A stretch of 64,000 nucleotides of DNA from Clostridium sp. OS1-26 (GCF_030915445.1 NZ_CP133264.1:4807208-4871207), one strand, 5' to 3'. Shown: positions 17,801 through 28,090, numbered from the stretch's first letter. A program made the numbers and translations. Notes: a model not told the origin generated them from the letters alone.

Positions 17801-19495
17801 TTATAATAGTTTTCCAAGCTCCGTGTTCTTTAGCAATTCACCTAACGGTATATTTTTTAATGGAAGTTTATCAATGCCAAGGCAGGTCTTTGCTGCATTA
17901 ATTAATACACGAATATCATACTGACTTGGATATACTGGATCAACTTCTTTTTCAAGATCTAGCAGTCCGTATACAGCCATCATCGCACTTCTTACAGAAT
18001 ATTCTACTGTGAATACACAGTCTTCAGGAATTTCTGCAAACTGTCCTAAGAAACCAAAATTCTTGCTTCCTGCTGGAATTACATTAGGTCTGTCCCCTGC
18101 AACACGAGGCATAAAATGTGAAGTAATGTAAGGCATCATGCTAGGGATTACATTGACTGTATGTGCTAGAATCTCAGGAATTCTGTCTTTTAAGCCCATA
18201 TGATAAAGCAGCTCTTCAAACATTTCACGTCCTGTACATTCTGAGAAAGTCTTTTTAATATAGTCCCCTGGAACGTCCATATTCAATGCATATGCCCAAA
18301 GTACCTTTACATTATTCGGTTGACCTATAAAGTGTGGATGCTTTGGAACAACCCAACTCATAAACCAGCTTGAATCTTTTATTGTAACAAGTCCACCCAT
18401 ACCAGGCTTATCCCCTGTAAGCTTTAGGATATATGGGAATACAATATCATCATCCTTTAAGGTTATAGTAAAGGACATCCATTTTGTCTTATCAATATCA
18501 CTGCAGAATTTTTCTGGATGACCAAAGTCTGGTGACTTCTTCGCCATTTTTTCCCATACGCTGAAACAGCCTTTATCCTCAGATCTATTTAAAATTGCAG
18601 CATGGTCAAGATCACCTTTTGTTGTATTCTCAGTCATGGAACCATTAGTAAATAATACTATATCATCGTTCTTTACATTAATGAGTTCATTCTTACCATC
18701 TTTAATATAGTGGATTGCTGTAGCTACTTTTTCATTATTTGAAAGATCAAAATCTATATCTGTAACCTTACATCCGGTTTCGAAGCATACATCATGCTCC
18801 TTAAGCCATGTAATAAGAGGAAGTATTAAAGAATCATATTGATTGTATTCAGTATGAAGAATACCTTGTAATTTATTCATACCACCAATTAAATGCATGA
18901 ATCTTTCCATATAACGCTTAACTTCAACTACACTATGCCACTTTTCAAAAGCAAACATTGTTGCCCAGAAGTACCAGAAGTTTGTTTCGAAGAAGCTAGG
19001 TTCAAAATATTCTCCTATTGTAGTTGCTCCAAGTGCTTCTTCAGTCATCATATGAAGTTTTGCAAGTTCCATTGCATTCTTCTTTGATAATCCAAGGCTT
19101 GAGAAATCAGCCTTTTCTCCTTGGTTTTGTACTAATCTGCAATGAGATTCAATAGGCTCTTCTATATTAAGCTGACGGAATTCATCTAATACGCTTTTAT
19201 TTTTATCATTCAAAGATGGGATGAAACTGTAAAGTTCCATAAAGCATTCAAAATGCTCTTCGATCTCTCTTCCGCCTCTTGCAGTATAACCTTTTTCCGC
19301 CATTCCTGCACCATCCATAGAGCCACCGAAAACTTCAAGTTGTTCAATTACGTGAATGTTTCTTCCTGGCATATGTCCGTCTCTTATTAAAAATGCTGCA
19401 GCAGCTAGTGAACCTATTCCCCCACCAATCAAATATGCTTTTCTTGTTTCAATATTCTTTGGTACAGCTGGATTGATTCTTTGATAATTATTCAT
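17801..19495 (-). CDS. ohyA: Oleate hydratase (copy 1)
   Basis: 564 residues. An N-terminal FAD-binding motif AYLIGGGIGSLAAAAFLIRDG is followed by GGSMDGAG, ARGGREIEEHFEC (catalytic glutamate region) and WYFWATMFAFEKWHS. The C-terminus has MPYITSHFMPR and FLGQFAEIPEDCVFTVEYSVRSAM. These enzymes add water to the cis-9 double bond of unsaturated fatty acids, detoxifying them. AAAGGAAGG precedes the ATG. Together with its upstream TetR (19681-20268) it mirrors the pair at 39492-42147. Confidence 0.93.
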   Translation of the reverse strand: MNNYQRINPAVPKNIETRKAYLIGGGIGSLAAAAFLIRDGHMPGRNIHVIEQLEVFGGSMDGAGMAEKGYTARGGREIEEHFECFMELYSFIPSLNDKNKSVLDEFRQLNIEEPIESHCRLVQNQGEKADFSSLGLSKKNAMELAKLHMMTEEALGATTIGEYFEPSFFETNFWYFWATMFAFEKWHSVVEVKRYMERFMHLIGGMNKLQGILHTEYNQYDSLILPLITWLKEHDVCFETGCKVTDIDFDLSNNEKVATAIHYIKDGKNELINVKNDDIVLFTNGSMTENTTKGDLDHAAILNRSEDKGCFSVWEKMAKKSPDFGHPEKFCSDIDKTKWMSFTITLKDDDIVFPYILKLTGDKPGMGGLVTIKDSSWFMSWVVPKHPHFIGQPNNVKVLWAYALNMDVPGDYIKKTFSECTGREMFEELLYHMGLKDRIPEILAHTVNVIPSMMPYITSHFMPRVAGDRPNVIPAGSKNFGFLGQFAEIPEDCVFTVEYSVRSAMMAVYGLLDLEKEVDPVYPSQYDIRVLINAAKTCLGIDKLPLKNIPLGELLKNTELGKLL

Positions 19496-19618
19496 ATGAA
19501 ATCCTTCCTTTCCTATAGTAAGGGATAGCCGAAGAATAACTTTTAAGCATCCCTAAATGATTTGACGTTGTCTGATATACTTATAATATTACTTATTTTA
19601 AGAACATTATTCAAATAA

Positions 19619-19652
19619 CAAAAAAGCATCTGTGAAAAAATTTCACAGATGC
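19619..19652 (-). terminator. Terminator between tetR and oleate hydratase 1
   Basis: A 12-bp perfect stem (GCATCTGTGAAA and complement) is followed by TTTTTT on the minus strand. It separates the TetR gene from the hydratase, implying independent transcription or partial read-through. Confidence 0.85.
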
Positions 19653-19680
19653 AATAAAGTGTGTAAATTATAGAGGCACA

Positions 19681-20268
19681 TCACGTATTATATATAGCTG
19701 AAGTTGTTTTTCTATCATTAACTTTCATAATTCTCAGTATGGTGCCACCCAGCATTCTTTCAACTCTGTCGGCAATATCTTCTTTCTTTTCTTTAAGACC
19801 AGTGCTCAGCCATTCCAAAAACTGTCCGGTTATTGCGTAAGAAAAAAATACTGCTGTTTCCTTCTTTATTTTTTCATCAACATCCATCTCTCTTGTTATA
19901 TCCTTTATAACCCCTTCTAATACTTTAGTAAATGTCTTGCACAAAAACATCTCAAGATGTTCACGACCTAAAGATTTAGTTGTATTAATACAGATGGTTT
20001 TATTATCTATTGTATATTGGAGAACAAGAAAGAGCCCGGTCTTCCAGTTATTTAAGCTGCAGCATTGATCAAGCTCCTCAATAACTTCGTTCTCAAATAT
20101 CCATCTGAGTAAATCATAAACATCATGAAAATGATTGTAAAAGGTATGTCTTGTAACTCCACATGTATCTGTGACCATCTTTACTGTTATTTTATTTATT
20201 GGAGTTTGTTTCATCAATTGCTTCAGAGAAAGAGCTAATGCATTTTTTGTAACATGTGATGTAGACAT
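19681..20268 (-). CDS. TetR-family regulator paired with oleate hydratase 1
   Basis: 195 residues from the start chosen at 20268 (AAAGGA 12 bases upstream; two earlier in-frame ATGs have worse spacing). N-terminal helix-turn-helix INKITVKMVTDTCGVTRHTFYNHFHDVYDLL belongs to the DhaS/TetR_C-type subgroup. Same-strand position immediately upstream of ohyA suggests it senses fatty acids and controls the hydratase; inferred from context, repeated at 41578-42147. Confidence 0.82.
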   Translation of the reverse strand: MSTSHVTKNALALSLKQLMKQTPINKITVKMVTDTCGVTRHTFYNHFHDVYDLLRWIFENEVIEELDQCCSLNNWKTGLFLVLQYTIDNKTICINTTKSLGREHLEMFLCKTFTKVLEGVIKDITREMDVDEKIKKETAVFFSYAITGQFLEWLSTGLKEKKEDIADRVERMLGGTILRIMKVNDRKTTSAIYNT

Positions 20269-20410
20269 AGAATCAATCATTCCTTTCTTCGTGTTCAATG
20301 TACAAAGCTTGTAGAAGCTGTACTTTAAATGTGATAATCAAAAACCATACTACAATTACATAACGTTTAAACCTTAACCTTCAATAATTATTTCATTTGT
20401 AATGCCAATT

Positions 20411-21786
20411 CTATATATCCACACTCCCAACCCGCGGTACATTAAGCTTGCGAATCTGGCGTCTAGCATAGAGGAAAATGCCTACCTGTCCGATTCCCGC
20501 CAGCGCCCAAGTGACCGGGTAGCAGGCAAAAAGCATAACCTCTGTAGGATACCAGGTAAAAATTGTAGCCAGCCAAAGAATTCGCATAAGACAGGCACCT
20601 ACTAGTGTGGAAATCATAGGCGATATAGAATAGCCCATGGCACGGGTCAGCCCTGGATATACGTTCATCATACCGCAGGTGAAGAATGCAACCATCATAA
20701 TATTAATACGCAGCATGCCAAGCTTAATGACCTCTGAGTCGGAGGTGAAGATACCAAGCAGTTGCTTTTCAAAAATCACTGTCGCACCACCTAGGAGAAT
20801 CCATGTGGCAAAGATTAATACTGTGCACACTTTTGCAATGGTGTCAATTCGATCATATTTCTTTGCCCCCATGTTCTGTCCAGTAAAAGAAATTGCTGCA
20901 TTATAATAGGCATTCATTGTGGTGCCGATATAGTTTTCAACATTGCTTGCAGCTGCACTAGCGGCCACCATGGTGGATCCGAAGGAATTAACTGCTGACT
21001 GGATCAGCACATTGGAAATGGAGAACAATAATCCCTGCATTCCTGCTGGCAAACCAATCTTCACAATGTCCTTTAGCTTATGTTTATCAATACACATTTT
21101 ACGTGGTATGAAACGTATAGCTCCCTCACATCTGTATAGACACATCATAATAAGCAGCACCGAGATATACTCAGAAATGACTGTGGCAGATGCCACGCCA
21201 GCTACTCCCATATGTAGTACAATTACAAAAAAAGATTAAATATAACGTGTAATGTACCGGCAATAATAAGATAGTACATTGGACGACGGCTATCACCTGT
21301 AGCACGCAAAATAGCTGCTGCAAAATTGTATACCATGTTAGCAGGCGTACTGATAAAGTAGATTTTCATATATACTACGGACAATCCGATAATATCCTCT
21401 GGGGTTCCCATCATCTTCAGCAAAGGCTTACAAAGTATGATGCCTATCACCATGACAATCAATCCACCAATAATGCTGATGGCAATAGATGTATGAACAG
21501 ATCGACTTACAGCATCTGGCCGATCTGCACCACAATCCCGAGCCACAACGACGGTGGTACCTACGGATAAACCCATAAATAAGGTTATAATAAGATTAAT
21601 GAGTGAAGCTGTGGCCCCCACTGCAGCCAATGCCTTGCTGCCTGAAAAATGCCCTACTACCACCATATCAGCAGTATTAAACAACAGTTGCAAGATATAC
21701 ATTGCCATAATGGGCAACGCAAAGATAAATATCTTTTTGAACAACGGGCCATTGCACATATCTATGTTACGATTTTGAGAACTCAT
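20411..21786 (-). pseudogene. MATE-family multidrug efflux pump, frameshifted
   Basis: Two frames together make a complete MATE transporter of ~457 residues. The first (21223-21786) has IFALPIMAMYILQLLFNTADMVVVGH and AAAILRATGDSRRP; the second (20411-21235) resumes at VIVLHMGVAGVASATVISEY. They are separated by one missing T in a run of seven T (minus strand, around 21226-21232), which turns NLFFVIV into NLFL-stop. This is a true inactivation, a phase-variable tract or a sequencing error. Confidence 0.8.
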
Positions 21787-21997
21787 GATGACATTCGCTT
21801 CCTTTACATTCATTGTTTTGAGCTAAATTTGTTTATCAAATGGATATACCTCGTATATAAAATGATCTCCTAATTTTCTCTTGTTTATTTTAATACAAGC
21901 TATTTGATAATACAATACCTGAACTAAATCATCCTATGTTTCTAATCTTTTGGTACATACTTCATTGTTTAATCAAATATCTTTATTTGTCATATAA

Positions 21998-22021
21998 AAA
22001 TGCACCAGCATTTGCTGGTGC
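21998..22021 (-). terminator. Terminator of the 22070-22495 gene
   Basis: GCACCAGCA/TGCTGGTGC 9-bp stem followed on the minus strand by ATTTTTA, 49 bases past the stop. Confidence 0.7.
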
Positions 22022-22069
22022 TAATAAAATAAAAATTTTAAAACATTTTTAAAAATGGTTAACCTACTC

Positions 22070-22495
22070 CTAATTCTGTATACGAGGTGTAAATCCAGTT
22101 ATAATTAATGTTGACCATTCACTATCTTCATTATCAATCCACTGGCATTCCACATCTAAATATTTAAGCCATGCATTAAGTCCATAACTTTTCTTACTTA
22201 CGTTAGGAGATTTTCTACCATGCTGTTCTTTTATAGCCTCTAGCAATTTAATTTGCTCATCCTTACCTAACTCTTTATTTACTAATTCTAGTACTACTTC
22301 TAGACATTCTGTATATGCTCTTCCATCCCCAAGATAAATTTCATCTGAATAAATTTGTCTTTCCTTATTTAAAACATCAATAATTTCATTAATTTCTTCT
22401 TTATTAGATAAGTAATACTTTGCTCTTCTTAAAGCTTCAATGTCTCCATCTAATTTGTTTATCTTCTTCTCTAAACTTTCTTTTATCATAAACAT
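22070..22495 (-). CDS. Hypothetical protein with N-terminal coiled coil
   Basis: 141 residues, family not recognised. Residues 1-60 are strongly helical and charged (SLEKKINKLDGDIEALRRAK), likely a coiled coil; the C-terminal third is aromatic (NAWLKYLDVECQWIDNEDSEWS). No signal peptide or membrane segment. AAGAGAG precedes the ATG. It has its own terminator, and a perfect inverted repeat just upstream may regulate it. Confidence 0.65.
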   Translation of the reverse strand: MFMIKESLEKKINKLDGDIEALRRAKYYLSNKEEINEIIDVLNKERQIYSDEIYLGDGRAYTECLEVVLELVNKELGKDEQIKLLEAIKEQHGRKSPNVSKKSYGLNAWLKYLDVECQWIDNEDSEWSTLIITGFTPRIQN

Positions 22496-22513
22496 ACTCT
22501 CTTTTCATATTTT

Positions 22514-22550
22514 AATTAGTCTTCATTAAATACCTTAATGAAGACTAATT
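22514..22550. repeat. 16-bp perfect inverted repeat upstream of the 22070-22495 gene
   Basis: AATTAGTCTTCATTAA and its exact complement flank a 5-base loop, 19 bases upstream of the start codon. It could be an operator or a 5' UTR hairpin. The rest of 22551-23063 contains only the repeat and terminator listed separately. Confidence 0.5.
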
Positions 22551-22669
22551 AATTATACCAGCAATAATATATTATTGCTATTTATATTTGTATTTAAATT
22601 TCATTATTATTTAGATATAGATTTTTATACACAAAGTTATATAATAAAATTCATTCAAATGATACCAGC

Positions 22670-22710
22670 TTATTTTTTTACTATCTTCACCACTGTCTCA
22701 ACGTGCGTTT
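22670..22710 (-). repeat. Dispersed RlmD-tail repeat, copy a
   Basis: The minus strand reads THVETVVKIVKK-stop, like the end of 23S rRNA uracil methyltransferase RlmD/RumA (typically xHVExVxLxxK). The rest of the gene is absent. Related fragments occur at 26886, 44200 and 46300. Confidence 0.5.
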
Positions 22711-22772
22711 TGATAGAAAGATGATACTGATACGCAGAAATAGTTAGTTTAGACCCCCTAATACCCCCTAAT

Positions 22773-22799
22773 ACCCCCTTTGATATAGGGGGTGTTTTT
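22773..22799 (+). terminator. Orphan hairpin terminator
   Basis: ACCCCC/GGGGGT stem followed by TTTTT on the plus strand, preceded by two more CCCCCTAATA units in tandem. No gene is associated. Confidence 0.5.
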
Positions 22800-23063
22800 G
22801 TATGTAGCCCTAATGAATGCTTAAATAATATTATATTTAAACATAAATGCCCAAATCCAGCTTGTAAGTATAATTGTAAATTAACCAGAATGTGTTTACC
22901 GTAATATATTTTAAAATTATCTTAAAAATATAATTGTTAATAATATTAGTTGACAGGTTACCAAACATATTTAAATAAGGGAAAAATACCCGTACTAGAC
23001 GTAACATAATACCTAATCCGGCTATCTTATTATACCAATCTATTAATAATTTATATCTTACAG

Positions 23064-23933
23064 TTATATTGCAACCTCTATTTCAGTCAAATTCAATGCT
23101 TTTCCACCAACCTTGACCTCAATAATTTCTTCTCCTTGAGTTGTTAATGCTACAACTATTTCCGAAGGTTTTTTCATAGAGTACCCCTGCTCGACTACGA
23201 TATTGCCAGCATCATCAGATTTCATTTTACCATATTTATAAAGATAACATGAAAGTGCACCATTGGATGTACCAGTTGCAGACTCCTCTGGAATTCCATA
23301 TAAAGGTGCCAAATTTCTGCAGTGAGCATTGGAACCCTTTAATGATTCAAGGGTGAAAATATGATAACCAATGGTATTATATTTACTGCTAATATTTGAT
23401 ACTTTTTCAAAATCCGGCTTTATGGAATTTAGTATATTCAAATTTTTAACTGGTACAAGAATATCCCTAAGACCTGTGGATACAATTTGCACTGGTAGAT
23501 CCTCCAACATTTCATCTATCGTAATGTTCAAGGAATCTGTGATTTCTTCCTTGCTTATTATTTCATAATAGCTTGGAGTATTTTGGTCCATCATAATTGA
23601 CAAGTCTTCCTTAACTTCTACTTTTAAAACTCCCGCCTTTGTTTCTTGAGAATATTTTCCTGGCTTAATAAAGCCTTGGCTTGAAAGTGTATAGAACGTT
23701 GCTATCGTTGCATGACCACAAAGATCAACCTCTTCATTAGGTGTAAAGAATCTAACCTTGAAGTCTGCAAGGTCTGACTTCATGACAAAGGCAGTCTCAC
23801 TAAAACCAATGATACCTGCAATTTTTTTCATGTCCTCTTCTGCTAGATGATCAGCATTAAGCACCACTCCAGCAGGGTTCCCTCCCTCAATGGATTTTGC
23901 AAATGAATTTAATGTATAAACTTTTAACTTCAT
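23064..23933 (-). CDS. PhzF-family epimerase/isomerase (copy 2)
   Basis: 289 residues with GGNPAGVVLNAD, GFSETAFVM (catalytic Glu region), EVDLCGHATIATF and EESATGTSNGALSCYL. It is a paralogue of the protein at 10702-11613. GGAGGG precedes the ATG. It lies 30 bases after the ornithine-cyclodeaminase-family gene on the same strand, forming a two-gene operon divergent from a MocR gene. Confidence 0.9.
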   Translation of the reverse strand: MKLKVYTLNSFAKSIEGGNPAGVVLNADHLAEEDMKKIAGIIGFSETAFVMKSDLADFKVRFFTPNEEVDLCGHATIATFYTLSSQGFIKPGKYSQETKAGVLKVEVKEDLSIMMDQNTPSYYEIISKEEITDSLNITIDEMLEDLPVQIVSTGLRDILVPVKNLNILNSIKPDFEKVSNISSKYNTIGYHIFTLESLKGSNAHCRNLAPLYGIPEESATGTSNGALSCYLYKYGKMKSDDAGNIVVEQGYSMKKPSEIVVALTTQGEEIIEVKVGGKALNLTEIEVAI

Positions 23934-23963
23934 AATATGATCCCTCCAAATTTTATATAGATT

Positions 23964-25010
23964 TTATATTTGCACGATTGTCCCAACATTCATTTCTTCT
24001 GCTTTTGATACAATATATTTTGAAACTGCAAGATCCTGCAAGGCTATGCCAGTGCTATCAAAAATCGTAATTTCCTCATCACTTGTGCGACACTTCGCAT
24101 TTCCCAGTATGAATTGTCCGATTTCAGTCAAATTGTTTTTGTCGATTATACCAGTCCTTACAGCACTTTGTGTTTCTCCCACTGTGGATGCTTGAGTGAT
24201 ATCATCTACATATACGGTAGCTCCCTCAAAGATTTTTTCATCTATTTCCTGTTTTCCCTCCATGTCTGCTCCCACACAGCTGAAATGTATGCCTGGTTTA
24301 ATCCATTCCCTCAAAATCAGTGGTTTTCGCGAAGGCGTTATGGTAATTACTGCATCGGTTTCTTCCAAAGCTTTCACTGGATTTTCTACAGCCACGAACT
24401 GAACTAACTCAATTCTTTGTTTCCAGCTTGCATTATTCCCATCGTTGATGTCATTTATAATTTTTCCAAGTTCTGTCTTTATTGAATCCTGAAATATTCT
24501 TGCGCTTTCATATTTTACAGGGTCATATATATATACCTTGTTGATTGTCTGAACTTGAGATAGTGTGGCTGCTATTTGAAAAATCGCCTGAACTCCTGTA
24601 CCTGCAAGCAGTAGTGTTTTTGAACCTTGTTTTGCCAGGTGTTTCACTCCTACTGAACCTGCAGCTCCAGTGCGCATTCCTGTCAAATAGCTTGCGTTGA
24701 TCATTGCCTTAGGAAATCCATTCTTCAAATCAAATAACATGGTCAGCCCGGTTATAGCTGGAAGTCCTTGTTTTCTATTGTCGCCAAACCATGAAACAAG
24801 TTTTAAGCCAAACACATCTTCTTCATTAAGCATCCCCGATTTAATATCCATTTCTGCCCTACCCTCAAAAATCACTTCAGATACCATGGAGAATAGTCTG
24901 GCCTGATTGTTTGTTTTCAACGCATAAGCTTTTTCTACACATGCTACTGTATTCTTGATATCAAGAATGCTTCTAACATCATTATCACTCAGAATCCTTA
25001 TTGGTACCAT
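23964..25010 (-). CDS. Ornithine cyclodeaminase / mu-crystallin family protein
   Basis: 348 residues. Motifs: GLKLVSWFGDN, GLPAITGLTMLFDLKNGFPKA, YLTGMRTGAAG (substrate and catalytic region), Rossmann loop LLLAGTGVQA and CVGADMEGKQEID. Members deaminate ornithine to proline or reduce imino acids with NAD(P)H. The start is placed at the second Met (25010), 10 bases after AAGGAG. With PhzF and a divergent PLP-sensing MocR the module suggests metabolism of an unusual amino acid or amine. Confidence 0.88.
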   Translation of the reverse strand: MVPIRILSDNDVRSILDIKNTVACVEKAYALKTNNQARLFSMVSEVIFEGRAEMDIKSGMLNEEDVFGLKLVSWFGDNRKQGLPAITGLTMLFDLKNGFPKAMINASYLTGMRTGAAGSVGVKHLAKQGSKTLLLAGTGVQAIFQIAATLSQVQTINKVYIYDPVKYESARIFQDSIKTELGKIINDINDGNNASWKQRIELVQFVAVENPVKALEETDAVITITPSRKPLILREWIKPGIHFSCVGADMEGKQEIDEKIFEGATVYVDDITQASTVGETQSAVRTGIIDKNNLTEIGQFILGNAKCRTSDEEITIFDSTGIALQDLAVSKYIVSKAEEMNVGTIVQI

Positions 25011-25080
25011 AGTTATCATTCTCCTTTAAAATATTTATATTTGTTACTATAATTATATTTGCAAAGCGATAAAAAGTCCC

Positions 25081-25113
25081 CAACCATTCTTGGTTGTTAT
25101 TTAACCAACCAAA
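25081..25113. promoter_or_regulatory. Putative MocR operator between divergent genes
   Basis: CAACCA at 25081-25086 and 25106-25111 (25 bp apart), with GGTTG at 25092-25096 between them, lie in the 140-bp gap between the cyclodeaminase and MocR genes. Overlapping direct and inverted repeats fit a MocR site; inference only. Confidence 0.4.
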
Positions 25114-25150
25114 TGATATAGTGAAAGTACTATGATGTTGGAGGAATATT

Positions 25151-26601
25151 ATGTTGAATATCAATTGGAGACCTGATAGAAATAATCCTGCTCAATTGAG
25201 TATACAGATTATTAACTTCATAAAGGATAAAATAGCAAGTGGAGAATGGCCGGTAGGTTTCAAGCTGCCAAGCCAACGGTCACTTTCTGAAATTTTCAGT
25301 GTAAACAGGAGCACAGTAGTAGCTGCCCTTGAAGAACTGGCAGCTGAAGGGCTTATCAGCGGAAACTCTGGAGGTGGAACAAAAGTAATCAACAATACCT
25401 GGACGCTAATGTCCATTGAACATTCCCATAACTGGATTCCCTACATATCCTCAGGAGTGCATCAAACAAACCAAGAGATCATGCAGCAGATCAATCAGGC
25501 TGAATTCCAACCTGATATCATCCGAATGGGGTCTTGTGAACCTTCCCCTGAATTAATACCTAACAAAATGATTCAGGGAGTATTAAAAAAACTTTCTAAG
25601 TCTATGGGATCCTTGGGTTATGAAGAGCCAAAAGGAAATATCCATTTGAGAAAAGAGGTATGTACATACCTTAAAACAATAGGAATAGAGGCTGATCCTT
25701 CCTCAGTAATGATTACTTCCGGTGTTTTACAGGCACTACAGCTTATTTCCCTTGGACTTTTGCACGCAAGCTCAGTAGTATATGTAGAAAAGCCATCCTA
25801 CCTATACTCTCTAAGAACCTTTCAATCCTTCGGAATGCAACTTTCGGGAATTAAGCTGGATGAAGAAGGTATCGATATAAAAGAATTGGTTCATCGACAT
25901 ACTCGAAGAAAAGGCGCAATGCTTTTTACAATACCTACTTTTCAAAATCCTACTGGGAGTGTCATGTCACTTGAAAGAAGAAAATGCTTGTTGATGCCTG
26001 TGATAGAAATCGCTTGCCCATTATTGAGGATGATGTATATAGGGAGCTTTGGTTTGATGAACCACCGCCACAGCCAATAAAGGCATTTGATAAAAATGGA
26101 CTTGTATTATATATTGGTGGGCTATCGAAGAATCTAAGTCCTGGACTCAGGATTGGATGGATTGTTGGATCAGAAAAAGTGATTGAAAGACTAGCAGATA
26201 TAAAAATGCAAACGGATTATGGAACCAGCTCACTCTCACAGAATGTAACCACAGAACTATTCTCAAGTGGTCTGTATTATCAGCATAACGATAGAATGAG
26301 GAAAAATGTAAAGCTCCGAAGAGATGTTGCTCTTGGAGCTTTAAAGAAGTATTTTACCGGCATCGGCACGTGGAATATTCCTGGGGGAGGGTATTTCATT
26401 TGGCTTAAGTTAAATGAAGGCATATCCATGCACCAGCTTTTTACAAAAGCCTTAAACCGAAAAATACTTGTTCATCCTGGAAATTTGTATGAGTTTCACT
26501 CTGATCAATATTTAAGAATATCTTATTCTTATGCATCCTTAAATGAAATTGATTATGGAATTAAAACGCTTTCAGAATTGGTAGCAGAACAAATTTTTTA
26601 A
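25151..26601 (+). pseudogene. MocR-family regulator, frameshifted
   Basis: The first frame (25151-26080) has the GntR HTH (LPSQRSLSEIFSVNRSTVVAALEELAAEGL) and the aminotransferase N-half to FQNPTGSVMSLERRK. The second frame (to 26601) continues MLVDACDRNRLPIIEDDVYREL with the PLP lysine in GGLSKNLSPG. One A is missing in AAAA at 25981-25984; adding it restores a ~483-residue protein. Either an inactive regulator or a sequencing error. GGAGGAA precedes the ATG. Confidence 0.82.
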
Positions 26602-26807
26602 ATTTTATTTGGAGATTAAAATATCGCAGATAATTATCATAATGTTATTTCAGATTCGTATACTTATAAGTCTCTCTACATCTACTTTCAATTTTATCTG
26701 TACCAAAAATGCAAACAATATAAATTACTGAGCAATCTTTTTTTATGCAATAATACCCAAATTTCTCTAGTTCTGCGTAATTATTAGACCCCCTAAAGCA
26801 AAATTCC

Positions 26808-26836
26808 CTCAAACTAATCAGTCTGAGGGAACATAA
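26808..26836 (-). terminator. Terminator downstream of RlmD-tail copy b
   Basis: TTCCCTCA/TGAGGGAA stem followed by TTTTG on the minus strand. It sits where the terminator of a former rlmD-like gene would be. The stretch 26837-26885 up to the repeat is also copied at 28020-28092. Confidence 0.55.
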
Positions 26837-26885
26837 AACACACTTCAATATTTAGTTAAAATCCTTCAAAGCCTTTAATATCAGC
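26815..26885. repeat. About 72-bp repeat, also at 28020-28092
   Basis: ATCAGTCTGAGGGAACATAA through AATATCAGCC is about 80% identical to 28022-28092. In the second copy it runs into the 3' end of the AraC-type gene. Confidence 0.6.
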
Positions 26886-26923
26886 CTATTTCTTCTCTAT
26901 CCTTACCACGGTCTCAACATGCC
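26886..26923 (-). repeat. Dispersed RlmD-tail repeat, copy b
   Basis: Minus strand reads RHVETVVRIEKK-stop, the RlmD/RumA C-terminal pattern, with nothing of the rest of the gene. Confidence 0.55.
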
Positions 26924-26939
26924 TTGAGGAAATAAAAAA

Positions 26940-27000
26940 GATGCCGCTTGAAGCTGGTAGTCACTTGGCGATGATTACCCATTATGCCTCAAGCACTAAG
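26940..27000 (-). terminator. Terminator of the 27015-27647 gene
   Basis: On the minus strand a branched hairpin (outer GCTTGA/TCAAGC, inner GGTA-TCA/TGA-TACC) is followed by TCTTTTTTATTT. Confidence 0.55.
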
Positions 27001-27014
27001 TTCAGGAAATGCTC

Positions 27015-27647
27015 TTATTTTGTAATGCTGACGTCGATTTTACCAATTGATAGGTTGCCTGTGAGGGTAAGGTGTGCATTATCAAAAGTATGGTCAATGT
27101 TCAAACTGGTCGGATTGCTCTTATATTGACTAAGTAAATTAGCTGCAAGATAGGTCTCTATGCCAGTTTCATCGTTTGAGTCTATCAATGTTCCTATATA
27201 ATCGTTCGCCAGCGCTTTAGCGGCCATTATAGCTGACGGACTGCCATGCAACAAAGCTTCCTTATCGATGCCTTGGAAATCCAATTTCTTCAGATCGACC
27301 TTTGCATCTATCATTTCCTTACCATTTTTTTGCTGTGTGACTGTCAATACTACTGCATTGTCCTTAGAGGTACTAGTTAGCACCTGGGTCTGATCAGCGC
27401 TGCTTGTTACCGTTGCGCTGTTAAATTTACCCGTATCTGAGAGAGATTTTTCAGCTTGTGAAATCGTATTGACCCTGATATCCCCTTTGCCTGTCGCTAA
27501 CCATATCGTCTTATAGTTTGTTACTAAAAGAATTCCTGCCAAGATTACGAGGCAAAAAATAGTGAAAAAAAATATTTTGAAGGCCTTGCCATGCTTTTTC
27601 TTATTCTTTAGGCCATATGATAAATAAGAATTTTTGTAACTGCTCAT
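27015..27647 (-). CDS. Membrane-anchored extracytoplasmic protein, unknown function
   Basis: 210 residues. A basic N-terminus (KNKKKHGKAFK) leads into one membrane helix at ~24-44, then a serine/threonine-rich soluble part with no cysteines, expected outside the cell. The C-terminus is beta-rich (NAHLTLTGNLSIGKIDVSITK). Family not recognised. AAAGGAG lies 11 bases before the ATG. Confidence 0.7.
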   Translation of the reverse strand: MSSYKNSYLSYGLKNKKKHGKAFKIFFFTIFCLVILAGILLVTNYKTIWLATGKGDIRVNTISQAEKSLSDTGKFNSATVTSSADQTQVLTSTSKDNAVVLTVTQQKNGKEMIDAKVDLKKLDFQGIDKEALLHGSPSAIMAAKALANDYIGTLIDSNDETGIETYLAANLLSQYKSNPTSLNIDHTFDNAHLTLTGNLSIGKIDVSITK

Positions 27648-27840
27648 TACCTATTATTCTCCTTTACCGGGCATTTTCTTCAGCCCATCAGATTTAAAAT
27701 ACTATTAATCACACTAGTATAAGTGATTGTGTTCATTATAACATAGATAAAAACAGATGTTATCTGAAATATATTGCCAAATGCTGTACATGATGAAATG
27801 ATGAATGAAGAACAGAATGCCTCTTATTCCCACATCGATC

Positions 27841-28021
27841 TAAAATGTACCCTACAGAGTAGACAATATCAAATGTTCACCCTATAGGGGTTTTTATTTG
27901 TTATAATAAGCTTAGATATCAATGGAATTTAAGAAAGATGACTCCTGTAGAATACAGAAATCATCTAAATAAAGTAGCATAGAGTCTTTTTAGAAGTATC
28001 CTTGACAAAAGGTACATTTTA
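27841..28021 (+). mobile_element. Internally deleted IS3-family (IS150-like) element
   Basis: 181 bp bounded by perfect 11-bp inverted repeats TAAAATGTACC and GGTACATTTTA, with ATC directly outside both ends (3-bp target duplication). Inside, 27900-27981 encodes the end of an IS150-type transposase (LRYQWNLRKMTPVEYRNHL...VA-stop). Everything else of the transposase is gone. The rest of 27648-27840 shows nothing. Confidence 0.7.
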
Positions 28022-28090
28022 ATCAGTCTGAGGAAACATAAAACACACTTCAATATTTACTTAAAAACCTTGAAACCCTTTGATATCAGC

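Noticed and set aside
26645..26848. 67-codon minus-strand frame
   Set aside because: No ribosome site, overlaps a terminator hairpin and a dispersed repeat, no recognisable domain; more likely non-coding debris.
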